The notes beneath the pieces are model-generated. The model was not told the origin of the DNA and did not search any database. It saw only the letters and a list, made by a program, of their open reading frames with translations. This document shows, piece by piece, positions 1 through 6,299 of a stretch of 6,433 bases of DNA. Within the stretch, counting starts at the first letter, position 1. Every line of letters starts with the position of its first letter. The DNA comes from Humitalea sp038249305 (lineage in GTDB: Bacteria > Pseudomonadota > Alphaproteobacteria > Acetobacterales > Acetobacteraceae). The stretch is taken from positions 1-6,433 of the forward strand of contig JBBRWI010000215.1 of assembly GCA_038249305.1 (NCBI GenBank). The letters run 5' to 3'. Made by a program: the position numbers and the translations under genes.

Positions 1-668
1 AGCGTGCCGTTCCAGTGGGTGGCTGCTGACAGCGTCTATGGCGTGGGCGAGGTGGAGCAGGTGCTGCGCCGGGCTGGAAAAGGCTACGTGCTTGGCGTGA
101 ACTCGGCGCGCCGGTTCAACGCCTGGGGTAAGATGCACCGGGTCGGTGGCACGGCGCTCACTATTGCCACGGCTTGCGAACCGAGCGACTGCCAGCGCCT
201 GTCCGCAGATGCTGAAACCAAGGGGTCACGCCTGCATGACTGGTGCTACCTCGAACTGGCGGACCTCGAGGGCGGACATGATCAGCAGCCGGACGAGACG
301 CTTTGGACCCGCGGGTTGCTCATCTGTCGTCACGTCGGCGACGGCGAACTCGCCTTCTTCCGGACCTGGTGCCCCAAGGGGACGCCCATGGCCGCGCTGG
401 TCGGGGTGGAAGGCCACCGCTGGTGCATCGAGGAAAGCTTCGAAACCGCCAAGAACGAACTCGACCTCGATCATAATGAAACCAGATCCTGGCATGGATG
501 GCACCGGCACACCGCGTTGGTCATGCTTGCCTTCGCCATGATGGCCGCCATCCGGCGCGGCGCCAATGCAGACGAGGTTGCGCCGAAAAATAGGCGGGCG
601 ATGCGGCTGCCCAAACCACTGCCCTCATCCGCTGGTCGATCCAGGAAATCCGCCGGATAGCAACGCGG
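1..668 (+). pseudogene. IS701-type DDE transposase, C-terminal fragment, frameshifted and truncated
   Basis: This is the catalytic C-terminal part of a DDE transposase that would cut and rejoin IS ends. It is already open at base 1, so the N-terminus and first catalytic Asp lie upstream. AADSVYG at 22-42 holds the presumed second Asp (codon 28-30). HRWCIEESFETAK at 415-453 holds the presumed catalytic Glu (codon 430-432) and fits R(3)E(6)K spacing. LDLDHNETRSWHGWHRH follows, typical of IS701-like proteins. The initial frame then loses similarity (after about 575) and ends at a TAG at 658-660. The expected family text resumes in another frame as TTALIRWSIQEIRRIATR (615-668). That frame has a TAG at 591-593, so the shift lies at about 594-612. 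After 668 the match stops, with an estimated 30-50 residues and the IS right end missing. The element is surely inactive. Family assignment is from recalled motifs. Confidence 0.85.
1..668 (+). mobile_element. Remnant of an IS701-like insertion sequence lacking its right end
   Basis: The only recognisable IS content is the transposase fragment. No terminal inverted repeat or target-site duplication is visible at the right boundary. The transposase homology stops inside the coding region and abuts the interior of a solute-binding-protein gene. The left end lies outside the window. A clean insertion would leave the inverted repeat and the full transposase end, so the right side was lost by later deletion or recombination. 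Confidence 0.75.
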
Positions 669-670
669 AG
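664..670. other. Junction between truncated transposase and truncated solute-binding-protein gene
   Basis: Reading forward, transposase-like IRRIATR ends at 668. Reading reverse, the binding-protein motif STGIGTNT ends at 669. The two coding homologies therefore meet with essentially no spacer, and neither carries its own C-terminal part. The exact base is uncertain by a few positions, because either gene could contribute the CCGCG bases. This is best explained by an IS-associated deletion or a recombination joining two sequences (inference). Confidence 0.65.
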
Positions 671-1174
671 TGTTGGTGCCGATCCCGGTTGACGCGTAGG
701 CAAATGGCGTATTGCTGCCGTTGCCCGCGCCAGCAGCGCCGGCATAGTCTCCACGCCGAGTTGGGATGCCGCCAGAAGGGCGACAGGGCTGTCGGTCACG
801 TGCGCGACGGGGGTAAAATCGGCGATCGGGTCGTAGGGCAGCCGCCGGCCAATAGCCTTGGCGATGGTCAACTGCCCGGCGGTCGCCAACAGCAGCGCAT
901 GGCCATCGGGCGCGGCGCGCGCGACCGTCTCTGCCCCCAGAATGCCGCCGGCACCGGCGCGCTTCTCGATCACCACCTGCTGGGGGACAATTGGCGTCAG
1001 AACTTGGGCGAAAAGGCGGCCCAGCACGTCCTGGCTGCCGCCAGGGGCAAAAGGGACGATCAGCCGCACCGGGCGATCCGGCGACCAGATTGACGACTGG
1101 CCTACAGCGGCGGGGGGCAATAGCGCCGGGGCTGCCACTGCCATTCACACGGCGCGGCGAGATGACAGCAGCAT
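669..1174 (-). pseudogene. Bug/TctC-family tripartite tricarboxylate transporter solute-binding protein, degraded N-terminal half
   Basis: This family comprises exported periplasmic proteins of about 320 residues that deliver carboxylates or similar solutes to TctAB-type transporters, or act as orphans. A likely start ATG at 1174-1172 has GGGGAG (1187-1182 on the reverse strand) seven bases upstream. It opens a signal-peptide-like MLLSSRRAV, then an in-frame TGA at 1147-1145, then MAVAAPALLPPAAVGQ. Family motifs follow: RPVRLIVPFAPGGSQDVLGR (from 1075), VVIEKRAGAGGILGAETVA, ARAAPDGHALLLATAG, LPYDPIADFTPVAHV. The frame breaks at about 716-728, and the conserved AYASTGIGTNT reappears in another frame at 701-669. 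Homology then ends at the transposase junction. About half of the protein is missing. Three independent lesions make this a pseudogene. The original substrate cannot be told. Confidence 0.82.
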
Positions 1175-1327
1175 GCAGAGACTCCCCAGCCATTGTCGTT
1201 AGCGCGAGCGTTGTCCGACCAACGCCAGACCGCGACATGATCGTGGCGATGCTCATAAGATGGCGTCACGTCTTTGCAACGCCGCGTTCATTGCGGCGTC
1301 GCGGTCGCGGGACTAATTGAGTTAATC
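1175..1327. other. Divergent intergenic region before plsC
   Basis: These 153 bases separate the reverse-strand pseudogene start from the acyltransferase start. I see no gene here. They hold a short inverted repeat, GCGTTG/CAACGC at 1208-1213 and 1220-1225, and a stronger hairpin at 1279-1299. No convincing -35/-10 pair could be picked out for plsC. The plsC frame extends back to a TTG at 1274, but that stretch has no family-like content. Confidence 0.5.
1279..1299 (+). other. Hairpin in the presumed plsC leader
   Basis: ACGCCGC (1279-1285) and GCGGCGT (1293-1299) are perfect 7-bp inverted repeats around a 7-base loop, GTTCATT. No T-tract follows on either strand, so it does not look like an intrinsic terminator. 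It ends 28 bases before the plsC ATG and could be a leader structure or protein-binding dyad. Function is unknown. Confidence 0.45.
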
Positions 1328-2281
1328 ATGAATGCAGCAGATGCCCCGACCATCGACGCACTCCGCCCACGCCGAAAGCGCAAGGGCCCGTTGCGCTTCA
1401 AGCCCGTATTGCCCGGGTCCCTGTTCCGCGACGTGATGGAACCACGCCCGCTCGGCGGCCGGTTCCGCGCGGCGAGACGCTTTGTTTTCGTGGCCATCTG
1501 GACGCTGATCGCGATTCCAATCCAAGCAGCGCTTGTGGCCTTGCCGGGCCGCGCCAACCACGGCTTCGCCCGCACCTATCATCGGGTACTCTGCCGCCTG
1601 ATCGGGCTGCGAATTCAGGTGGTGGGCAAGACGCCCGTCGGCGGGTCGGTGCTTTACGCCGCCAACCACACTTCATGGCTTGATATTTTGGTCCTTGGCG
1701 CGGTGCTGGACGCGCGCTTCGTGTCGAAAGGGGATGTCGCCGCCTGGCCCGTCATTGGCTGGGTCGCTCGGCTCGGCGGCACTGTCTTCGTCAGCCGTAC
1801 CCGTGGCCGTACGGGGGATGAGGCCCAGGCCATGCGCGCGCGTCTAGCGGGCGGGGAGAGCTTGGTGCTGTTCCCCGAAGGTACCAGCAGCGACGGCACG
1901 CGGGTGCTGCCGTTTCGTTCGTCGTTTCTTTCGGTGGCCGATGCGGCGGTGTCGGTACAACCGGTGTCGTTAGTCTATGATCGCCTTGGAGGCCTGCCGG
2001 CCTGCCGGCGCGACCGCCCCCTGTTCGCTTGGTATGGCGACATGGACATCGCCAGCCATTTCTGGCGCTTGGCCCGACGGCCGGGAGCGCGTGCGACGAT
2101 TCTTTTGCACGCTCCGATCAACCCGGCAGACTATAGTGACCGCAAGGCGCTGACCGCAGCGGTCGGGGGTATTGTTGCCGAGGGGGCCTCGTCCCTGCGC
2201 CAGAACCGGGCGCCTCGCCCTCTGGCGATTGGGGCGGGCGGCATGCTGGCGTCTTCGGCGTTGTCCGCGGCGGTCGATTGA
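1328..2281 (+). CDS. plsC: 1-acyl-sn-glycerol-3-phosphate acyltransferase (PlsC-like)
   Basis: Membrane-associated enzyme that transfers an acyl chain to lysophosphatidic acid, giving phosphatidic acid. Some alphaproteobacterial relatives (OlsA) acylate lyso-ornithine lipid instead. It has 317 residues from the chosen ATG. Visible: a basic N-terminus (RPRRKRKG, 13-20); one hydrophobic segment, FVFVAIWTLIAIPIQAALVAL (about 52-72); the NHTSWLD catalytic HX4D motif (H114, D119); GTVFVSR (151-157); FPEGT (182-186), the glycerophosphate-binding motif; and VQPVSLVY (210-217). It is longer than the usual 240-270 residues, through about 40 N-terminal residues before the hydrophobic segment and an Ala-rich C-terminal tail. 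The frame is open back to a TTG at 1274, but the ATG is preferred, although only a weak TTGAG precedes it. A plsC-like gene upstream of miaB is a familiar alphaproteobacterial arrangement. Substrate specificity cannot be settled from motifs. Confidence 0.9.
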   Translation: MNAADAPTIDALRPRRKRKGPLRFKPVLPGSLFRDVMEPRPLGGRFRAARRFVFVAIWTLIAIPIQAALVALPGRANHGFARTYHRVLCRLIGLRIQVVGKTPVGGSVLYAANHTSWLDILVLGAVLDARFVSKGDVAAWPVIGWVARLGGTVFVSRTRGRTGDEAQAMRARLAGGESLVLFPEGTSSDGTRVLPFRSSFLSVADAAVSVQPVSLVYDRLGGLPACRRDRPLFAWYGDMDIASHFWRLARRPGARATILLHAPINPADYSDRKALTAAVGGIVAEGASSLRQNRAPRPLAIGAGGMLASSALSAAVD

Positions 2282-2496
2282 GCCAAACGGATGAGTCTCT
2301 CTCCTTGACCTTGCTGGGATCGAACCGCTCCCATGCGCTGGATGGAAAAACAGCAAAATGGCCGATTCGCTTGACCCGGCGACATGTCATCCGCATTTTA
2401 GTCAGACCGCCAACTTGGGCGGCCGAACGGGTCCAAACCTTTGACGTCTGATAGCCCCTCATTTTCCCAGCCCGTTCGTCGGCTAGGCCGCGCGCG
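2282..2496. other. Intergenic gap between plsC and miaB
   Basis: These 215 bases hold no convincing gene on either strand. They include a weak promoter-like pair (2371-2399) and a 5-bp hairpin, CCGCC/GGCGG, at 2407-2422. The gap suggests that miaB and its followers are transcribed separately from plsC, in contrast to the overlapping genes downstream. Confidence 0.55.
2371..2399 (+). promoter_or_regulatory. Possible sigma-70-like promoter for the miaB operon
   Basis: TTGACC at 2371-2376 matches five of six bases of the -35 consensus. A 17-base spacer leads to CATTTT at 2394-2399, which matches only three of six -10 bases. It lies in the one AT-richer patch of the gap, about 100 bases before the miaB GTG. 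The -10 is poor, so this is a tentative candidate. Confidence 0.25.
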
Positions 2497-3852
2497 GTGA
2501 GCGCCCCCCGCCGCCTGCATGTGCGGACCTGGGGCTGCCAGATGAATGTTTATGATAGCGAACGCATGACGGAACTGCTGGCTCCGCTCGGCTACGCGCC
2601 GGTCGATGTGCCCGACACGGCTGATATGGTGCTGCTGAACACCTGCCACATCCGCGAACGCGCGACGGAAAAAGTGTTTTCCGACCTGGGCAGGCTACGC
2701 GACATCAAGACCGCGCGCGCTGCCGACGGCCACCGTATGCTGATCGCTGTTGCCGGCTGTGTCGCCCAGGCCGAGGGCGCTGAGATTGCCGCCCGCGCAC
2801 CTTGGGTGGATTTGGTGGTCGGCCCGCAAGCCTACCATCGCCTGCCGGAGATGGTTGCCCGCGCCCACCGGGCCGCCGGCTTGCAGATCGATACCGACTT
2901 CCCAGTCGAGACCAAGTTCGACTCCCTCCCCGAAACGCGCGGCCAGCAGAGTTCAGTCGCCTTCCTGACAGTGCAGGAGGGCTGCGACAAGTTCTGCTCC
3001 TTCTGCGTCGTGCCCTATACGCGCGGGGCCGAGGCATCCCGCCCTGCTGCCGCGGTGATCGCCGAAGCGCGGGCGTTGGTTGCGGCCGGTGCCCGTGAAA
3101 TCGTGCTGCTCGGGCAGAACGTGAATGCCTATCACGGGGATGGCTGGGACCTCGGGCGGCTGTTGCGGGCTTTGGCCGATATCCCCGGCCTCGCGCGGTT
3201 GCGCTACGCCACCAGCCATCCGCGCGACTTCCTGGGTGATGCCGGCCATGCGCTGATCGCGGCGCATGGCGACCTGCCGGCACTGATGCCCTACCTACAC
3301 CTACCGGTGCAGGCGGGGTCTGATAGGGTGCTGCGCGCGATGAACCGCGGGCACTCGGCCGATGATTTTTCCCGCGTCGTGGACAGATTGCGAACGGCAC
3401 GGCCCGATATCGCTCTGACATCAGATTTCATTGTCGGCCACCCCGGTGAAACCGACGCGGATTTCAAGGCGACGCTGCGATTGGTAGAGCGAACCGGCTT
3501 TGCAATGGCTTATTCGTTCACCTATTCGGCCCGTCCGGGCACGCCCGCAGCTGGCCTGCCTGGCCAAGTGCCGCAGGCTGAACGCTCGGCGCGGTTGCAG
3601 ACCTTGCAAGCGTTGCTCCGGCAGCAGCAGGATGCTTTTAACGCCGCCTGCGTGGGACGGCAGGCCGAAGTACTGGTGATTGGTGCTGGCCGCGACCCCG
3701 GCCAGTTGTCCGCCCGCTCGCCATGGTTGCAGGCGGTTCATGTCCAGGGAAATCCCTCCCTGATCGGTGAGGTCGTTCGCGTCAGGCTGGTCAAGGCCCT
3801 CACGAACAGCCTGACAGCAACACTGGAGCACGAGGAGCTAAGCGCCGCTTGA
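2497..3852 (+). CDS. miaB: tRNA-2-methylthio-N6-dimethylallyladenosine synthase MiaB
   Basis: Cytosolic radical-SAM methylthiotransferase. It converts i6A37 to ms2i6A37 in tRNAs that read UNN codons, which stabilises codon-anticodon pairing. It has 451 residues, normal for the family. The N-terminal UPF0004 domain carries the three auxiliary-cluster cysteines: C14 (TWGCQMN), C50 (NTCHIRE) and C88 (AGCVAQ). The radical-SAM CX3CX2C is C163, C167 and C170 (CDKFCSFC), followed by VVPYTRG. A C-terminal TRAM RNA-binding domain spans about 384-447. All six Fe-S ligands are intact. The GTG at 2497 is the first usable start after an in-frame TAG at 2452-2454 and places C14 at the usual distance. Only a weak TAGG precedes it. 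It heads a four-gene overlapping run with phoH, ybeY and corC. Confidence 0.97.
   Translation: MSAPRRLHVRTWGCQMNVYDSERMTELLAPLGYAPVDVPDTADMVLLNTCHIRERATEKVFSDLGRLRDIKTARAADGHRMLIAVAGCVAQAEGAEIAARAPWVDLVVGPQAYHRLPEMVARAHRAAGLQIDTDFPVETKFDSLPETRGQQSSVAFLTVQEGCDKFCSFCVVPYTRGAEASRPAAAVIAEARALVAAGAREIVLLGQNVNAYHGDGWDLGRLLRALADIPGLARLRYATSHPRDFLGDAGHALIAAHGDLPALMPYLHLPVQAGSDRVLRAMNRGHSADDFSRVVDRLRTARPDIALTSDFIVGHPGETDADFKATLRLVERTGFAMAYSFTYSARPGTPAAGLPGQVPQAERSARLQTLQALLRQQQDAFNAACVGRQAEVLVIGAGRDPGQLSARSPWLQAVHVQGNPSLIGEVVRVRLVKALTNSLTATLEHEELSAA
3832..3837 (+). promoter_or_regulatory. Ribosome binding site supporting the phoH TTG start
   Basis: GAGGAG lies inside the end of miaB, 11 bases before the TTG at 3849. 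It is the only purine-rich site near the overlap. There is no ATG or GTG in the first codons of the phoH frame, so this site supports the rare TTG start. Confidence 0.6.
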
Positions 3853-4934
3853 GCAACACCGCCCTCATCCGCACCAATGGCCGTTCGGCCATCGGGGCCG
3901 CCCCGCCCAACGCCCGGCCGTCTTCGGAACGCCATGCGACCCTGGAGTTTGCGGACAATGCGCTGCTCCCGCTCCTGGTCGGGGAGCACGACCGCTACCT
4001 CGCGCGGATCGAGCAGCGATGCGGGGTCAGGATCGCTGCCCGCGGCAACCGGATCTCAATCACTGGTGGCGCCGGGGGCGTGGATACGGCAGAGACCGCA
4101 TTGCGGCGGATGTGGCAGCGATTGGAACGCGGCCAACCCCTCGGAATGGGAGAGGTCGATGCGGCTTTGGCGCTGGCAGATGCATCGGCCGATGCCGGCA
4201 CACCGCGATTGCCGATGGGCGACCTACCGGCGATCCGAACGCGCAAGGGCGCGATCGAACCCCGCACCCCGGCCCAGACGGGTTACATCGACCTTCTGGC
4301 ACGGCATGAAATGGTCTTTGGTGTGGGTCCGGCCGGTACCGGCAAGACCTATCTGGCGGTCGCGCAGGGCGTCGCGTTGCTGCTGGCTCAGAAAGTCGAT
4401 CGGATCGTGCTCTCCCGACCGGCGGTAGAGGCGGGAGAGCGCCTCGGTTTCCTGCCCGGCGACATGAAGGAGAAGGTGGACCCCTACCTCCGCCCGCTCT
4501 ACGACGCACTGCACGACATGCTGCCGGCGGACCAGGTGGCCCGGCGGATCGCCTCCGGCGAAATAGAGATCGCGCCGCTCGCTTTTATGCGCGGGCGCAC
4601 CCTGCACCATTCCTATTGTATCCTGGACGAGGCTCAGAACACCACCGCGGCTCAAATGAAAATGTTCCTGACTCGCATGGGCGAGGGCAGCCGCATGGTA
4701 GTGACGGGCGACCCGACCCAGGTGGATTTGCCCGCCGGCACCCGCAGCGGGCTTGTTGAGGGCCTCTCGATCCTGGAAAATGTGCCGGGGATCGGCGTCT
4801 GCCGCTTCATGGAAGGCGATGTAGTCAGGCATCCGCTGGTAGCACGCATCGTTGCGGCCTATGCACGCGCAGATGAGGCTGCTGGCGGCGATGGGCGTCG
4901 CCGCACAAGGGAACGTGATGGAACCGGGAAGTAG
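3849..4934 (+). CDS. phoH: PhoH-like P-loop ATPase (PhoL/YbeZ type)
   Basis: Cytosolic ATPase of the PhoH family, linked to RNA metabolism; its relative YbeZ is associated with YbeY in ribosome and rRNA work. It has 361 residues, normal length. An N-terminal KH-like RNA-binding region spans about 30-95, with IEQRCGVRIAARGNRISITG typical of the family. The PhoH ATPase domain follows from about 135: Walker A GPAGTGKT (160-167, K166), LSRPAVEAGERLGFLPGD, Walker B ILDEAQN (258-264, D260 and E261), and VVTGDPTQVDLP as the sensor-like motif. The TTG start shares TTGA with the miaB stop, so translational coupling is likely. An upstream start would run deep into miaB, and the first in-frame ATG is far downstream, past the KH region. 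The last 17 bases overlap ybeY. A functional tie with YbeY is supported by adjacency and family knowledge. Confidence 0.95.
   Translation: MSNTALIRTNGRSAIGAAPPNARPSSERHATLEFADNALLPLLVGEHDRYLARIEQRCGVRIAARGNRISITGGAGGVDTAETALRRMWQRLERGQPLGMGEVDAALALADASADAGTPRLPMGDLPAIRTRKGAIEPRTPAQTGYIDLLARHEMVFGVGPAGTGKTYLAVAQGVALLLAQKVDRIVLSRPAVEAGERLGFLPGDMKEKVDPYLRPLYDALHDMLPADQVARRIASGEIEIAPLAFMRGRTLHHSYCILDEAQNTTAAQMKMFLTRMGEGSRMVVTGDPTQVDLPAGTRSGLVEGLSILENVPGIGVCRFMEGDVVRHPLVARIVAAYARADEAAGGDGRRRTRERDGTGK
4907..4912 (+). promoter_or_regulatory. Ribosome binding site that fixes the ybeY start
   Basis: AAGGGA lies five bases before the ATG at 4918, and only two before the competing GTG at 4915. It favours the ATG over the more upstream in-frame TTG (4852) and ATG codons inside phoH, which would add 22 or fewer residues with no family content. 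Confidence 0.65.
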
Positions 4935-5415
4935 ACTGCCCGACGGGGGACCACGCCCCGCCGGGCCTTTGGAAATCGATGTGCTGCTGGCAGCCGCCGG
5001 ATGGCGCCGCACAATGCGACATCCCGAACGTATCGTGCGCGCGGCGGCGACGGCCGCGATGGCGGAGGCCGGGAAGACCGGCCTCGTCACCGTACTTTTG
5101 GCCGACGACCAGGCGCTAAAACGCCTGAACAGCGACCATCGCGGTCGAGTCAAACCCACCAACGTTCTCTCGTTTCCGGCCGGGGCGCCAGGGGTTTTGG
5201 GCGATGTCGCGCTTGGTCTTGGCACCGTGCGGCGCGAAGCGCGGGCGGGCGGCCGTCGCGTCGCCGACCATCTGGCGCATCTGGTCGCGCATGGCGTGCT
5301 GCATCTGGCAGGCCATGACCATGTGCATGCCGGACAGGCGCGGCGGATGGAACAGGCCGAGGCGCGGGTGATGCGCCGCCTTGGCCGACCGAACCCCTGG
5401 CGAGGCGCGACATGA
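4918..5415 (+). CDS. ybeY: Endoribonuclease YbeY (16S rRNA maturation factor)
   Basis: Zinc-dependent single-strand endoribonuclease acting in 16S rRNA 3'-end maturation and 70S quality control in the cytosol. It has 165 residues from the ATG chosen on its ribosome binding site, normal for the family. Central conserved text is LLADDQALKRLNSDHRG followed by KPTNVLSFP, the family core. The metal site HX3HX5H is present as HGVLHLAGHDH, with H125, H129 and H135 as the three ligands. The first 20 or so residues are Pro/Gly-rich and probably unstructured. The 5' end overlaps phoH by 17 bases and the stop shares ATGA with corC. Both points indicate coupled translation in the miaB-phoH-ybeY-corC run. 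Confidence 0.95.
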   Translation: MEPGSRLPDGGPRPAGPLEIDVLLAAAGWRRTMRHPERIVRAAATAAMAEAGKTGLVTVLLADDQALKRLNSDHRGRVKPTNVLSFPAGAPGVLGDVALGLGTVRREARAGGRRVADHLAHLVAHGVLHLAGHDHVHAGQARRMEQAEARVMRRLGRPNPWRGAT

Positions 5416-6299
5416 GTGGGACCGAGGGCGACCCGCGACACATCTTCCTGCGTCGCCTCACCGGGTTGATTGCGCGGCGACCGAAGGAAAGCGTGCGCGA
5501 CCGGGTCGAGGCCCTGGTCGAATCCCAGGAAGTCCCTGGGCATGAAGGCGAGGCCCCGGCGCTGGACGCGGCGGAACGCGCGTTGCTGACCAATGTTCTG
5601 AAACTGCGCGGCACCACAGCCTATGACGTCATGGTCCCGCGCGCGGATATCGTGGCGATGCAGGAAGATGTGACCCTGGACCAGGCGATTCGCCAGATCC
5701 AGCGCGAGGGCCATTCTCGGTTGCCGGTCTACAAGCAGAGCCTGGATGACATCATCGGCATGGTCCACATCAAGGACGTCTTTGCCGCGGTCGGGCGGGA
5801 CGTGCCGTTCAGCCTGGCGGCGATCCTGCGCACACCGTTGCTGGTTGTGCCCTCTGTCCCCGTGCTCGACCTTCTGCTGCAGATGCGGCAGGCGCGGATG
5901 CATTTGGCGCTTGTCGTCGATGAATACGGCGGCATCGACGGTTTGGTGACCATTGAGGATTTGGTCGAAACCATTGTGGGTGACATCGCCGACGAGCATG
6001 ACGAGGACGAGGAGCCCCAGGCGGCAGAACGACCCGACGGGACTCTCGACCTCGACGCGCGGATGCCGGTCGAAGTGTTCGAGGCGCGGATGGGTGCCGT
6101 TCTGACCGAGGAGGAACGCAATGCGGACATCGATACCGTCGGCGGTTTGGTCCTGACCCTGGCCGGACGCGTGCCGGCGCGGGGCGAGTTAGTCAGCCAT
6201 GCCTCGGGCCTGGAGTTCCGCGTGCTGGAGGCCGATGCGCGGCGGATCAGGCGGTTACGGGTGAAGCGGCCTGGGGGCAAGGCGCAGGCGGCGGATTAG
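5412..6299 (+). CDS. corC: CorC/HlyC (TlyC)-family CBS-domain protein
   Basis: Cytosolic protein of the CorC/HlyC family, associated with Mg2+/Co2+ efflux or envelope ion homeostasis. The old name hemolysin C is not a sound function. It has 295 residues, matching the short form that lacks the DUF21 membrane domain, and no transmembrane segment is seen. Two CBS domains span about 74-131 (VMVPRADIVAM, then SRLPVYKQSLDDIIGMVHIK) and 138-196 (LVVDEYGGIDGLVTIEDLVE). The acidic linker DEHDEDEE (194-201) precedes a CorC/HlyC C-terminal domain at about 210-286 containing DIDTVGGLVL. The start is the ATG in the ATGA overlap with ybeY, with GAGG (5402-5405) six bases before it. It is the last recognised gene of the operon; in many relatives lnt follows. 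The precise transport partner is not inferable. Confidence 0.93.
   Translation: MSGTEGDPRHIFLRRLTGLIARRPKESVRDRVEALVESQEVPGHEGEAPALDAAERALLTNVLKLRGTTAYDVMVPRADIVAMQEDVTLDQAIRQIQREGHSRLPVYKQSLDDIIGMVHIKDVFAAVGRDVPFSLAAILRTPLLVVPSVPVLDLLLQMRQARMHLALVVDEYGGIDGLVTIEDLVETIVGDIADEHDEDEEPQAAERPDGTLDLDARMPVEVFEARMGAVLTEEERNADIDTVGGLVLTLAGRVPARGELVSHASGLEFRVLEADARRIRRLRVKRPGGKAQAAD

Noticed and set aside
1145..1147. TGA read as selenocysteine in the binding-protein gene
   Set aside because: The family is not a selenoprotein family, the site lies in a signal peptide, no selenocysteine-insertion-type hairpin was seen, and other lesions show the gene is decayed.
471..1256. A 261-residue - strand open frame
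   Set aside because: Only its YASTGIGTNT part corresponds to a real family. The rest is the wrong frame of the binding-protein gene and the antisense of the transposase.
1274..1327. TTG 1274 as the start of plsC
   Set aside because: It adds 18 residues without family content, covers the hairpin, and has no ribosome binding site. The ATG at 1328 is more plausible.
1989..2009. Short tandem repeat GGCCTGCC in plsC
   Set aside because: It has two copies plus a partial one, is in-frame coding sequence, and is consistent with chance in GC-rich DNA.
2316..2326. GGTTCGATCCC on the - strand, resembling a tRNA T-arm
   Set aside because: The flanking bases cannot form the 5-bp T stem, and no acceptor, D or anticodon arms are found at the right distances.
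2407..2422. CCGCC/GGCGG hairpin as terminator of plsC
   Set aside because: The stem is only 5 bp and is not followed by a T-tract. It lies about 125 bases past the stop.
4224..5999. A 591-residue open frame on the - strand across phoH, ybeY and corC
   Set aside because: It lies antisense to three confidently identified overlapping genes, has no recognisable domain, and long antisense frames are expected in high-GC coding DNA.
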